Assembly (NCBI GenBank): GCA_009192285.1
Contig: WBVU01000004.1
Coordinates: 1,138,001 to 1,202,000, forward strand
Direction: 5' to 3'
From: Morchella semilibera
Taxonomy: Eukaryota; Ascomycota; Pezizomycetes; Pezizales; Morchellaceae
DNA length: 64,000 nt
Below the pieces are notes generated by a model, which saw nothing but the letters and a program-made list of their open reading frames with translations, did no database searches and was not told the origin of the DNA. The translations under genes and the position numbers were made by a program. Below are positions 46,539 to 60,128 of this stretch, piece by piece. Each line of letters opens with the position of its first letter. The first letter of the stretch is position 1.

Positions 46539-47428
46539 ATGCAACTTCTTACCTTGACTGCCCTCGCCGCGGGCACAATCATTCCCCTCGTCTCTGGTGC
46601 CGCCACTACTACCTTCCCTACCGCTGCCGGTGCGACCACCCTCTCTGCGCCTATGAGCATCACCGGTACCTACGATGGTGGTATGAAGCGTTTTGGACGT
46701 GGTCTCTCTCCCTGCTCTGAGGCCGATGGTGGTTCAATTGGTGCAGTCTTCATTCTTGAGAGCGGCGCGACATTGAAGAACGCCATCATTGGAGCAGACC
46801 AGTTCGAGGGTGTGCACTGCAACGGTCCTTGCACCATTCAGGTATGGCTTTCTAAATATCGTGTATTTTGGCAAGATTTCATGCTGACCGAGACCGCGAG
46901 AATAGAACGTTTGGTGGGAAGATGTCTGCGAGGATGCTTTGACTCTCTTGCAATCATCTGGTACCTCCTACGTTACCGGTGGTGGTGCCAAGGGTGCTTC
47001 TGACAAGGTCATCCAAATGAACGGAAAGGGTACCGTCGTGGTCAAGGACTTCTTCGTCTCCGACTTCGGAAAGCTCTGGAGAAGCTGTGGAAACTGCAGT
47101 GGCAATGGAGGCCCGCGCAAACTTATTGCTGACGGTGTCGTTGCTACTGGTGGTACTGTCATTGGTGGTGCCAACTCTAACTATGGAGGTTAGTTTTGAT
47201 CCACACAAGAGTAATCTAGCTAGGGTGGACGTCTTTACTGATTCGTGAATTCTACCTTCTTTAGATACTGTTACTATCAGCAACACCTGTGGTGCCGCAC
47301 CAGCGAAGATGTGCCAGGTCTATGAAGGATGCGACAAATCCCAGGGAAGCTGTGAGAGTGAGAAACTTAGCACTGGATTCGATGGAGTTACTTGCATCGA
47401 CGGTGGCGGGAACAAGGCGACTTGCTAG
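46539..47428 (+). CDS. Secreted pectate lyase, polysaccharide lyase family 3
   Basis: Cleaves de-esterified pectin by beta-elimination outside the cell. Three exons, 46539-46841, 46906-47188 and 47265-47428, with introns of 64 and 76 bp, give 249 aa, the normal PL3 size. The start at 46539 ([20 protein letters not shown]) gives a clean signal peptide with cleavage near GAA; an in-frame ATG seven codons upstream would spoil it. PL3 landmarks: [104 protein letters not shown]; and a Cys-rich end [16 protein letters not shown]. Conserved cysteines suggest disulfides. The enzyme points to plant-material degradation or plant contact. It stands alone between two gene-poor stretches. Confidence 0.95.
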
Positions 47429-50400
47429 ACGATTTTTGATTCTATCTCTTCGTTTGAAGATGATAACTCAGGGGTTGGGTATGTCAGTTGATTTGTGGTA
47501 TTAATTTTCTTTGTGTTATTATTGTTTGTTGCAAGGACAACAATTAGTTTTATAAAAAATCGAATCTATAACCCTAAAAGTTATCGACATTGTTATCTTC
47601 CGAGTGATATATCATGACAAAGCATACCTATACATGTAACCTCTTGCGACCGTAAGGTAAACATTAATGTATGATCATACATAGATCTTGGGCGTAGAAT
47701 AGATGCTGCGCTGATGAATTGATCTCGGTAATTTAGATTGATCAGATAGGATTGTGTAGAGTATATCCATAATTACGTGTATCCCTGAGTTGGCATCCAC
47801 ACGGTAAAATACGTATACATGTAGCTAGCCTGATATATATCCTGTGTTTGCGAAGATCTCGGGATGCATATAAATACATAGGAACGTGGAAGGAATTAAG
47901 CTTTTCACATTCTGAATAATTCCCTGGGCCTGACTTCTTTTTTTTTTTTTTTTCCCCGCTGTGATCGCCTTGGCGGGTATTATAAGTACGTCGTTAACGC
48001 GCAGCTAGGTCCAGATCCGTATCCCCAGCTTGTAATTTACCCGAAGCTAAATGATGGCCAAGTTTAGGCACACGCGCACTTCAAGGGGTATCTTTATCGG
48101 TGGGAGATCCACTAGTGCATACCCTGCATACATGTATGTAAAATTACCAGTCGTGGCATGCACTGATCCATTTGAGGGGTGCTAAAAACGACGCAGTGTC
48201 AAGTCAAAAATATGGACCTTCAGTTAAGTGAATGGTCAGATATATACATGTATACATATAGGAGTAGCTAACCTTACTCTGGATCCACCACCCACATCTC
48301 TTCCCCCAAATCCATGCTCAACTGTTCATATGGGGCTTTATAGGTACTTACGCATCTGTGGTCTTGCACCTGAGAAGGTATCGAGGGTAACCGGCCTAAA
48401 CTCAAATAGGCTGCTAAACCAGCAAAGACTAAGATAGATCATAAATGTATAAATCTCACAAGAAGAAAATCTCTGGTGATTCTCGTGGGAGGAAGTAACA
48501 AGTTTAGTTTAGGTAGGTGTAAATGCAACTTTGGTTTGACCTTGGATTTCTGTGCAAGGGGCAGCTTCGTGAGGTCTTATTTCACTTTGTACAGCTTCGA
48601 AATATTCTTTCCCCTAAATTGCTCGCCACTTTTACGGAACACCAGCCATGTGACTACTATAGTAACTTTCGTGAAGGGTTCTATCCAAGATTTTTAAGGG
48701 TTTGTGGTAAGAAAGTTTTCGTACTCTAAATTCGGTCATAATTTGGTCAGTTTAGTCTTGTGGACCTTTAATCATTATGTGTATATGGTTATATAGTCTT
48801 TATTAGTTCAACCAAAAGACATACCGATCAAGTCTGGGAACGAGGAGCGGTAAATACATGTATGTCAAAAGTAATATTACCAACGGTACTACCGGTGGTA
48901 TAAACGCTGAATTTCAGTCCTTGTGCCAGTATAAACGCTGAATTTTAGTCTTTATTCTGCGCTATAAGCGCCTACATAAAGAAATTTTCAATCACTAATG
49001 CCAACACTTATGAAAGTTTCCCACCCGTGGTGAAATAACTGCCACTGGGGGTGAAATTCCCCACTGGTGGACAATGTTCATATATACTGTGATTTATCAC
49101 AAAAATTGGCGTTACAAGGCATAAATTCTGGTACTATTTTCACCACTAGTACTGGTAGTAAGATATTTGGAATTTGGTACCGTTTGTAAGATTACTTTTA
49201 AATTTCGACACATTTACCGCTCCATACCCTTATGGTGAAGATAGGGGGGGCCCGGGGGCAGTTCGATATTTTCAATTCGAGAACTCCACTGGGATTAAAT
49301 ACTTATAATTGTGTAAATGGCACGTAGAATCTGATTTCGGCCAATCAGGATCCTTTTCAAAGCGATGTCTCTTAACTTATAAGCTGGTCGGATTTCCTGG
49401 CGTCTCGGTTTTATATATATATGCAGGTATGCATTTCTCTCCACCTCCCCCGTATAGTGGCGAGCAATATATATACTCGGTGATACATGTTAGAACTTAT
49501 CCATTCTTCCCCCCCCGAACATTTCCGGGTTTGGGCTCGGGAAACAAAAAAGCTTGTGTCTACATCATGTAAAAGAAGCCAGGTGTAGGGCTGCTGGTCC
49601 CCGCATGAACGCAAGTATAGATGCAAGGAGTACATGTATATAACGGGACTCACATCGAGCGGATCGATCAGATACACCAACCAACAACCGTGCAACCACA
49701 TTTTCAAATTTGAGCTCAAAGGGCTCTTGGCGGGCTAATCACACCAAAGTCTGGACCCCAAAAACTAAATACATATTTGCATGGACTAAAAAGTCAGTTG
49801 CTAAAAACACTCTACTAAGGAAACTAAAAATCATCGATAGATCCATAGATGTACCTCTTATCTGCAAAGTCTCCTAGCTAGGCAACATATATACATGTAA
49901 GTACATACATGTACCATGTATACATATTATGCTCTTAGTAATGGGGCAGGGTTTTGTGCAGCTACGATGTGCATGCATATATGATGTATATATCGACAAT
50001 CGGGGTTCTAATTTGTTTATATCTTAATACCTACATGTTATACATATATGCGTCGATCTCGGAATGACGAGACTGCCTGGAAATCCCATGAGGAACGATT
50101 GCGGGGTTTGGTGGCGGGTGAATTAAATGGCATTGTAAGAAAATATTAATGTACCAACTGTATTGCATTCTTACTGCATGATGAGCGCATCGATGGGAGT
50201 CTCCCAAGGCTAGAGGGCCGAAGAGATCCGTATATAAGTAGGGCGTGCTTACGCACAGAATAATCTTCTGAAGTCGGGCGGCGATGGGTTGTGCCTGGTA
50301 GGAGGTTAATGTAATGAGGTTAAAAAAAGAAGGGCTAGCGCTCTATCTGGGCCTGTGTGTACAGATATCGAGAGGTGCTCTCTCTCTGTAGGGGCGGGAT

Positions 50401-51057
50401 TTGTCGCTTGCCTTATACACATTATAGTCAGCTTATGAGATAGCAATAATCGGTATTCTTGGACATACACAGTACTATTGTAACTTTATTTGAGCTATTT
50501 CACTACGCCTAGCCTCATTTGTCCACCGCGTCAACAACCTTTTTTCACAAGAAGACCTTTAGAACTCTAGAATGACAGGCGTCTGCCCGTATCAATAGAC
50601 TGTTAACTTTCCATAGATTATCTCCGGTGGGACTTATAGCCATAGATAAACATAGAGATTAAAGTCTACCGAAATGATCAGCTACCACTCACACCTCAAA
50701 CCAGTAATTAACCCTCCTCATGTGGCTCATTATTTTAGCTAGGGTATACATATCTGGGGATGAGGATAAAGTTCATTGTGCGGTGTTGCTAAGTTACAGG
50801 AAGGCATAAGGTCTGGATTTAATGATAAGGCATGATAGTAGGATACGTTTCATGTAGTTCCTCCCAGAAGTTGCGCCGCGCCGGGTGACTAAGCGAAATA
50901 GTATGAAATAGGAAACCTACAAAATAAAATATTATGTAGATCTACATGTAACTTACTTATCTAGTAGTTACGATAAGCAGGTATCCGAAATGTATGGAGG
51001 TTGCTATCCGAACCTTGTCAAGTGTGCTTTGTGCAGAGGATCGACTAAACAGCCCAG
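47429..51057. other. Gene-poor region of about 3.6 kb rich in TACATGTA
   Basis: No supported gene. At least nine TACATGTA copies (47632, 47818, 48131, 48246, 48856, 49632, 49892, 49906, 50946), one CTGGGAACGAG repeat (48834-48844), and a T run (47938-47953). Two identical ATAAACGCTGAATTT motifs near 48900 and 48931 form a short direct repeat. Confidence 0.5.
48821..48844 (+). repeat. Dispersed repeat with CTGGGAACGAG core
   Basis: CATACCGATCAAGT followed by CTGGGAACGAG; matches 3375-3399 over both parts. TACATGTA follows 11 bp downstream. Confidence 0.6.
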
Positions 51058-53351
51058 ATGCCACGCGAGGAAAGTCAGAGGCTGAGCGTCATCGTCACCA
51101 CTGTTACCATACAATACATCCATCATCCCCATGAACTCATTCGTGGGCAACTACTCCCATTCGCATACTCCCCCCACCACTCTACGCCTCAGATCTTGCT
51201 TCCGGTACATAGTACAATGTCTGGGCGTGTCGGGGAAATTAGAAAATCACTGGTCGAAGTTGTTTCTGAAGAAGTCAAGCGCAGAGTCGCAACTGATTCT
51301 TTCCCTAGTCTCGAAAAGAGCGAATTTATACCAAGACCCAGCAGTGAATTTCAAGTAAGCCTCGAAGTCATGAACGACAGGGTTTATGGGACAGAACTCA
51401 CTATGCCCCTACTCCAAGATGGAGAGCCAGGCGGCGTGTCAATGAACGGCTACAGAAATACGGAGGTCGTTGCATCCCCAGTAAAGCAAGTCTTTTCAGG
51501 CGCATTGGGTTCCTCTGAAGCACAAACCGAAGCCCTTCCAACTGGCACCGCCGAACGGGAAGTGGTTTTGGCGGTGGGGACACAAAATTACACGAACAAG
51601 GCATCGAAGTTTATCAATGATATGCCACCAGAAATCTCCGATAATATCATGCTGAAGGTGCATCTATATAATCTACAGCAGTTAATAGTGTATTCGGGGC
51701 TAACGTTTAGGTGCCCACAGATCTGTCGTCCGAGAGACCTAGCCTCCCTTTGTCTCACATCCAGGAAGCTAAATGCTTTGGCAGCACCAATACTATATAA
51801 AGACATAAGGCTAGGGATAACACAAGGGACAATGTTCAATCCACGATTGCTACACTGCCTTATAATCCCCGAACAACGTAACCTAGTCCATTGCAGAGTG
51901 ATCGGCGTCTACAACGAATTCAAGCGGGGTATCGTCGAAGACACTGGTCAGACTAGCTCCGCTACCGAACACATGTATGGAATGTGTTTGCTTCTCCGAG
52001 ATGTATTAAGGAAAATACCAAGGGATCATCTTCAAAGCTTCACGTAAGTCAATCTCGTTTTGCGTTATTAATGCCATTCATTAAATTACGTTTTGAAAAA
52101 TAGGTGGTATCCCGATGCATCCCCACACTCTATGATCTTAGAACATCTCCGAAGATTTCAGACGAGGATTGAAGAGCTTGTGGTGTTCATGCCTCTCTTC
52201 AATCCAGATTATCGAATACTTTCAAATATTGGTGGCTGTACCTCGTTGTCCACTCTCATAGTTGGAAACATCCGAACAACTTCTCATTTAATCCAACTCA
52301 ATAAACTACTCGAGAAATGTTCCAAGATCAAGTCATTGAGTTTAAGAATAGAACCCTCGATGTCACTTCAGGATCGTCAGAAACTCCTCATTCCAGATAA
52401 CCTGGTGCGACCAGACACAAAACATAAACCGTCAGTCGTAGAACTGCGTAATTTCTCGATTGCCCAGATACCTCAAACACTGAAATCATATATCAGTTTG
52501 GACAACTTGAGGATACTTATGTTGGTATCGTGTGAAAACGATAAGGAGCTTCTTGCAGCAATAATGGCTTCAGGAAAGAAGGCTAAGCTTGTCAGGTTTG
52601 ACTTGGTCACACTCACTCCAGAGGGCATTCCCGAGTTTTTGTCAAGCCTCCAAAGCACACTGAAATGCCTTCATTTGTACTTCAAAGAGATGGATGCTGG
52701 CTTTAGCAATGATCTAATCGACTCTATAGTATCCCATAAAGACTCTTTGGAAATCTTGACAATCGATGGCCGGTTTCAAACCACTAATACAGCTGTTGCG
52801 CCAAGTAGAGATCATTTGCTGTCTCTGAAAAAGCTCTACCGCTTGAGGGAGTTTGCCTTTTCCCCAGAACATTATAGCTCCGATAGAGAGGTGATATCCC
52901 TGAACCCCCATTCTTTGGCTGGGCTAAATTGTACAATAAAACCCAGATCCGAGCACTGCATGCACTATTACCTTGCTCTCTCCGTTCTCTCAACTGTCGC
53001 ATTAAGTTCAATAGTCAAATGGATCTTCCACATTGGGCTAACGGTTATGCGCTGTACTTCATAAACGCCTGTTTAAAGTCATATTCCCGGCCTCTGAACA
53101 CAGATGAATGGGGTGCTTCGTTTGGCATTAGCGGGTTCGATGATTATCCAGAGATTCATACTAAAGGGTTTAATCCTAAGCAACTAGAAATATTTGTACT
53201 TGGCTATGTCTCGGAAATAGGAATGATCTACGAGGTTCAAATCGTTAAGGACCGGCATGGTACAGAAAGACCACTTGTAACTGAGATTACACAGGATGAA
53301 GTTAGTTATATCTGTGATCAATACCCCCAGTTCCTCAATCTTGTATATTGA
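51058..53351 (+). CDS. F-box protein with leucine-rich C-terminal region
   Basis: Probably a substrate adaptor of an SCF ubiquitin ligase. Exons inferred: 51058 (or ATG 51217, MSGRVGEIRKSL) to 51657, 51721-52043, 52104-52890 and 52947-53351, giving 704 or 651 aa. Removing a 63-bp intron (51658-51720, branch GCTAAC, acceptor CACAG) makes a clean F-box: FINDMPPEISDNIMLK then ICRPRDLASLCLTSRKLNAL then APILYKDIRLG. That intron has no stop and is a multiple of three, so retention would add 21 residues. The last intron (52891-52946) joins EHYSSDRE to IRALHALLPCSLRSLNCRI and restores the frame. The C-terminal part has irregular Leu-rich segments (STLIVGNIRTTSHLIQLNKL; LKCLHLYFKEMD) but no canonical LRR consensus. 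Substrate is unknown. Fungi have many such fast-evolving F-box proteins. Confidence 0.8.
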
Positions 53352-54246
53352 GAAGGTGGAAATATAATATGATAATTAGATCGCTTTTGAAATACATGAT
53401 ATTGGGGTGTGATGTGGCTGCTTTCCTTATTTTCTTTAATCCCATTTCTTTTTTATGGAATAGAGTTCTGTAAGTTCTGTAGATATCTATTCCTGCGTGT
53501 ACTTGAGCGTTCATTGGGCGGAGAGCCACTACTGTAGGCGTCCCGGGCGCGACCATATAGTAATTAGGAATTACATGTAACTTGTGAGGTTGAGATCTTC
53601 AATGATAGCTGGGGAAATGCAGGGTTAACGGCGAAAAAACTGCTCGTATGATTTTGTTGATCAATAACATTAGTCCCTGAACCTGATTGCTCAATCACCT
53701 TCATAAACTATGGGATATATACTATTCGGTCAATTATCTGCGCCTAATTTCCTCGGGGCGGGGTATATGATATTAAATTAACACCAGAGATCTGAACACT
53801 GTTCCTGGTGCGGTGGTCTAACTCCTTGCGACAAGCTTTGCCTTCTGACTTTCCCTCTCGAATAGGATATTCGCAACAGGAATGTTATTATTTAAGACTG
53901 CATAGAAGATCACAGCGGGATATACTACAAGTAATATCACCGGTATCGATTTCGGCCCCGTGGTCCAACTACGGAGGACTTTCATTGGCAAAACCTTTCA
54001 GAAGCTGTAGATTAAGGCTCCACTCATACTCTTTTTCCCTCCCTTCCGAGGGCTTAGGAAAGTTCTTCATGCAACATATACTACATTTAGTTTCAGCTCC
54101 TGGACACCACAAACTCCGTCCAGGAGATCTCTCTAAAAGGTACGCACGTTTGACAACAATCAAACGAATGACATATAGCCATATACGTATATATATATAT
54201 TGGATATCTTGATAGTAAGTAGATGGTTGTTACTTGTTTAGCATAC

Positions 54247-54296
54247 AGCGGGGGGAGGGGGTTCCTGGAGGGGGTTCCTGGAGGGGGGGGGGGTCT
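54247..54296. repeat. G-rich tandem repeat
   Basis: AGGGGGTTCCTGG occurs twice in tandem and runs into a G11 tract; several G runs of at least five could form a G-quadruplex. Confidence 0.75.
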
Positions 54297-54389
54297 GAGT
54301 AATTCCTGAGCCAGAATCCTGTTGAGAATACTTACACGTTACATGTAGGTACTTGCATATATGATTAATATCAACTTGAAAGGTAGACC

Positions 54390-54658
54390 CGTTCCCAGAC
54401 CCCAGCGGTATTTTTTTGGTTGTATGGTCCAATACCGGAAGGGTCTGCTGTGCTTGCCCAAAGGGTTTGAACCAGTCCTTTTTTTGCCTGGTTGCTATGC
54501 CAAAAACTCCGGATTCTCTACCAAAAAATGTCCGGCGGGGTTATTTAGAAACCCGAAAGGTTATTGCTCCAGACCCTACTGTGATGAACCTAAATTATGC
54601 ATCTATCGGCCACAACCACCACCACCACTAACACCACACCGTATGGGCTGGGAACGAG
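54390..54658. mobile_element. Possible small element with CGTTCCCAG / CTGGGAACG ends
   Basis: Inverted ends CGTTCCCAGAC (54390-54400) and CTGGGAACGAG (54648-54658) enclose about 270 bp with no conserved gene. The right-end flank CACACCGTATGG plus a GGAACGAGACTA-like sequence recurs in degenerate form at about 5085-5110. No target-site duplication was confirmed, so this is tentative. Confidence 0.3.
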
Positions 54659-57600
54659 ACTACTTGAAAGGATACATGTAATTTAACTGTAAGGCTTGGG
54701 GCCTAGGGCATAACCCTCCATAAATCGAGTAGGATTATATAATCATCTATAGAATACATACGATAAACCTACATAATATTATCCTTAAGGCCTTAAAAAG
54801 ATTAAATATAGCTATAGCTAGCTTTTGATACCAAAAAACAAACTGCTGTGCATGTGAAAGATCTGTATGAATAATACCCTCGGCGATTGCTTTTGCAGTA
54901 CCCCTCGCTTTCACACACCATGACGGGCCATACAACAATGGATCCTGCCATAAGCGGCGGGTCCGTCAATGGCATATACCCATGAGGAGATCTATAGACA
55001 ACGGAGTTTCGGGGGCATGCATCAATCCGAAGACTAACATGGACAGATCGCACGCAATTCTAGGGCCCATTCTGATATGCACTGAAGTTCTCACCGACCT
55101 GAGCATATTAAAAGCTTGTTTTTATTGGCATTTATAGACCCTACTGGCTCCCGTGTACGTCATATATGATATGGGTACATGTAGAGGTTTGACATCGGTC
55201 ATAAAGTCGGCGTTTTTGGAATGGACTGGGTTTGCATACAGCAATCAGATAGCTAGCTGCATGAGGGCCCGGATTTTGGATGTATGCAAATACCGTCCGT
55301 TCCAGAGACACCTAATATAACGTTTACCAATCAGAAGCCACAGAACTCGATCCTTGAAGATATCAGAGTAGCTGATACGTATATGGGGCTATCTTTTGAA
55401 TCTTTTGGGGAGCGCGGCTCAAGGCAGACTTTTACTACATTGCATAGTTTTCATTGTCAGCACATGAGGTGTCAATTAGATCTTACAACTGAGTTTTTTT
55501 TTTCTTTTGGAGGAACGAGTGAAACACTCGGTCAATCTTCCTAGATCCGCTTGCATCCGACTTCCCTGATAGATCTTGCAGCAGCGCAACCCGCTTTTTG
55601 GAGAGGTTTTCTGGAGATCCAGTCTGCAACTCTTGGAATTAATACCAAGATATACCAAGACGGAAATTTCTTGGGACCAATATATTCTATATTATAATAT
55701 ATATATATATACTCGAGAGCCCCAATCCTTCGATATCGCAACACCATTCGGATCAATTGGAACTTAGCTATCCCTCTACACCCGTCAAACGTTTCGAAAA
55801 CGACTAGAGTAGGCGTCAGTACAGTTAATTAGCGAGGCTTCCCCGATCCCAAGTGACGTCGTGCCAAGTTGTATATTAGTGTAGAGCGCGCTTGAGGTAC
55901 ATGTATATAGAAACAAACTACATATACCTGTACCCATGCATAAGTTCGTGCATGTCAATGAGATGTTTACCAAGTCTCACCGAGACAGTATTGTGGGTAA
56001 GGAGATATGCAGAAACCGATTAATGGTACGTAGGTACATTCTACGGTTAATATAATTTTCCCTGATAATAAAGCTTTCTTAATTTGCTGAACCGGCGGTT
56101 CATTAATCTGATTGTACTTACATATACATATACATACATGTATATGATGGGTACTATGCATATATGTAATAACCCGAAAACCCAGCAGGAAGAGTCAAAA
56201 ATGTGTCAATGTTCACTTTTACCAATAATTTTGAAAGGGGCGCTCCGCTCAGTGGGTTGTGGTTGAGGGGCACAGGTCTACCCTTATTTCTGTATCAGCT
56301 CCGTGAGAAAGGATGACACCTGAGGCTCTGAGTGAAGATCCAATATGCATTTCACCAGCTAACTCCCCTTGAAATCTCTACTCCATAAGATTAGTTTCTC
56401 ACATGGATATGGTATCCGGTACGCGGCTCACCGCTGGTTATACTGATCACTGGGTACAAAGTGACCATAGCAGCACTGTGCGCATTGGTATTACAATATG
56501 TAGCCCACATGGTAGGTTTACAGGGCGGATCACCCCGCCGTTTCACTCTCAAACGTAGAACCCCATGGCCGTAATGATCACTATTCGGATGATTGTGCCG
56601 AGAGGTACGTAGATCGCCATCGCTCCGCAATCGGCACTTGACGCATGGCATGTACCTACTCCTCAAAAGGCCTACCGCTGCATGTTAAAATAATGGCTGA
56701 CATGCGGAAAAATACATACCTATGTATCCGGCAAAACTGCGTACATAGTTTCTGGTGATAAAACTAGTGGCCCTTTGAGGTGCGTGGGTACGTACGTACG
56801 CATCCCATGCAAATTTAATGCCCCTAGTTCTCTTGTGTCACAGGGCAGGCGGGAGATGCTCCGAAGGGTTCGAGCTAAAAGCTTGTCTACTACTAAAACG
56901 TCTTTATACCCGGGAATCTAGGATACTTGACGTTGCGCCTTCTCCACTGTTATGGGGTGCTTTTGTGAGCTTTTTTCGAGGGGATTCTCTGGGCAGGGGC
57001 AACGCGCCATATTTAACACCGCCAAGTATCAAAATTCGGGACGACAAAACAGGATTGAAAATAGGTCAAGTGGAGGGAGGGGAGGGGAAGGGAGGGGGAG
57101 GGGATTTCTAACCTTACTGGTAGGCATGCATCCCCAAAGTGAATCATAAATAAGCCCCTTAAGAGGCCTCGGTCATAGAATATCACTCGCGCGCCAAGTA
57201 AAGGTACAGTATCTGATTTCCGATGTCAGTTCCTTGTTCGAGTACATTATATATTCGTCCGTGCATGTCATGTTTGCATGGATGTCATGACTGTGCTGTA
57301 CAATAATCGTCACCGCGCTCGAATTATTGAAGCCACCTCCATCTTTTTACCACGTAGGTGCCCTGCAGCTGTTTGACCAGCACATTATGATCGGGAAATT
57401 CTCCAGATTGGATAGAGCCTTATTTTTCCCCGGGCAGTTATACACCTTCTTAAACACGGTGTGCTGACATCTGGTTGGGATTGCTGGAGGCTTGATTTTT
57501 CTCCTGTGGCTATTGGAACCGGCTCCAATGCAAGGATACCGTGGGGGTTTATGTAAAAGTATGTCCTGTTGTATTTATGAGGACAGCACAGTTGAGCACC

Positions 57601-60128
57601 ATATGAGACCTGAGGGGAGAGAAGCCAAAGAGGGGGGGGGGAGAGATACGATATTCAGCAGGCCTAGGACGGGTGTCAAGCTGATGCAGAAGGACGGGTG
57701 TTCTCGCGGGGTAAGGATCCCACTTAGTGGCAAGATATTCGTTGAGGTTAGCGGTCCGCAGAGCTTGAAGATCCAAACTCCCAATTAGCTGATACCACAG
57801 AAAGACCTATTTGAATTCAGTTGGGTTCTGAGTACAGAACAGCCTGTCTACCTTGGGGTGCTATTCTAATCGATTTGTAGAATTATATCGATAATCAACC
57901 CTTCTTGCATGCCTTGCCTCATTGATTGAGTTTAGCCTGTAGATAACACAAAGAGTAAACAAGAGCTGTTTATATCAGTATTTCTTTCACCGCGCACAGC
58001 TGATTATATCTAATCCGAATAAGAGTTTTTCCGCTACTGAGGTCGAGTTTGAAAATGCCAAGACTCGGTCGACATCACAACCAATACGCACGCGTTCACC
58101 CCATATGTCCTCTCCTCCTTTTTTAGGTCCACTGAGTGTGTACCACTCACTAGAAGGCTTTATAGCCACTTAGAAGATTTTCCGGGATGCCGAGACTTTG
58201 TAGCGATCACATAGGACAACAGCAGAGGGTCAGGAGCAACGGTTGCGGGTGCCGGTTTCGCTTCCGAAACAAATAAAGTGAGGTTTCCGTACTTTACTCT
58301 GAACGAAGATCCCCCCGAATCAATATACTTCTAACGGCTGTGCACTGGGAGTTAATATCTAAGAGCACTTATTACCGGATCCAAGACTCTATTCGACCTG
58401 GATGTGGTCCACCTGAGCCGAGGTCTGCGGCACATTGCGTGCGAACCACAGGCTCGAGTGAAACTGATCGTACCCGTTGTAGGAGTTGGATACATGTATT
58501 GAACCCACATCTTAGGCTCTTTTTGGCCTTGCTATAGCAAAGCCGGCGAACCTAGAATAACATACAGTGGTTCTGTGTGGCCTGGTACATGTAATTTTGT
58601 TGGCAGAATAGTAACTAGAATTCAGCTAGGATATTAGAATTTATAATCTCTCTGTGATATATTGGGTGGTTAAGGAATTATTACGTATAAAATTGTTGTA
58701 ATTGATATCCAACTGCCGGACGACTTCGTGTGTAGGCATAGTATATAGCTGGGAAACTGTGTAAGAGATTGTATGCCTCTACCGAGGTGATCAGCCTTTT
58801 TTTTTCTTTCGCTTTGTTACGATGCTCCACCGATCTCGGAAAAGTATAGAAGAATCCCTACATTAAGCTAGTTTAACCAAAGTACCAATACCCTTTGGTG
58901 TTTTGCAATGGATAAATACAGCCGGTTTGATACTTCTCTGGGGTTTTGGCCAGTTAAACTAATTTCCAAAATAAGTATGTTCTGCGGAAGAAGTTCCTAG
59001 ATCCCGTCCTAGGAGCTGGTATTCAGATGAATCGAATCGGGGGACTTGAAAGGGCGACATACTCCTCTTACTTGCTAGTACTGCTATCGGATCGAGTGCG
59101 GTAGTAGATACGTACCGTACATAGCTAGCTGCCTTTAGGCCAATCAAAAATAGTAGATGAGCGTTTGATCAATTTGTCAAAACTGTGGGGTTTTAGTGGC
59201 CTAGCTCACACACAGAGCTCTCAGGGTCTTTATCAATCACTGGACCCTGCCTACTGCCTTTTACCGTTCAATACCCCACAGATACTGGGGGACGGGTATC
59301 CCACGTGGTGACCTTGGTCAATCAATGCAGTGTGCATTGTTCTTGTAAGTGTATTAGTGGATGTGAGGGTCTTGAAAGGCGCAAAGCCTATTCGAAAAAA
59401 GAAAAAAAAGGAAGGGAAAAAAACATGCCTTTGGATTCCCCTCGAATGGCCCTCCCCGAGATCCGGCACGATCTCTCGATGCAGAATTTCCTTTTTCTAA
59501 GCAATTCGTTAATTGGATAGTACCCTCCCCCCAAAAACGTGGTAATTGAACCTAATCACTAAGGACCTGATTTGATTCAACAAAGGGTGTGAAATAAAGA
59601 TTCCGTATTCAGCGCCATCCATTCTGACCCTTCTAAATAATATCTCGGTGGGTTGTAATCCCTGCGAGCTCAAACTTCTTAGCGATAGCTAGCTAGGAAG
59701 ACTATGTGATGAGGCCTTTCGAACATCCATTCTTATTCGATACCATGACGACACAGTGCTGGTATGCATCAATTCCTACAGATGATTGCTGACCCAGTTT
59801 TGAAAAAATGCCGCCCAAGTACAGTAAGCGGGCATTGAAGAATCAAATCGAGATCTTAGTGCATGATTTGAATCAATCAAAGCATCAAGGCCCAGATCAC
59901 CCGCTGGAGATCAACATCCGCTGCCGCAAGCTCCAGCAAGAAGGTAACTCCCGAGGCGTAGCTCGCGGCAGTTATTGATTCCGTAAATCATATACGATGT
60001 CTCCATCAAGGTTCAATATATATCCCCATGTTCTCCATGCCTTATTCAAACTTCCACTCCCTGGATTCAAATCAATACACTATAAATCATATCTCCTCAC
60101 CTGATATCAGATTGAATAGCAACCTTCA

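Larger units (their letters stand above)
53352..60128. other. Gene-poor region of about 6.8 kb
   Basis: No supported gene. Eight TACATGTA copies (53573 to 58588), G-rich tracts (54247-54296, 57070-57107), and a possible small repeat element (54390-54658). A 57-codon frame at 59808 (+, MPPKYSKRALKNQIEILVHD) looks mildly protein-like but could not be spliced to the regulator downstream. Confidence 0.5.

Noticed and set aside
52891-52946. Apparent frameshift near the 3' end of the F-box gene
   Set aside because: It is explained by a 56-bp intron (GTGATA..CCCAG) that restores the Leu-rich frame.
59808-59981. 57-codon frame starting MPPKYSKRAL, as a possible first exon of the downstream regulator
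   Set aside because: A GTAACT donor follows, but joining to the acceptor near 60120 gives the wrong frame, and the regulator already has a good start at 60129.
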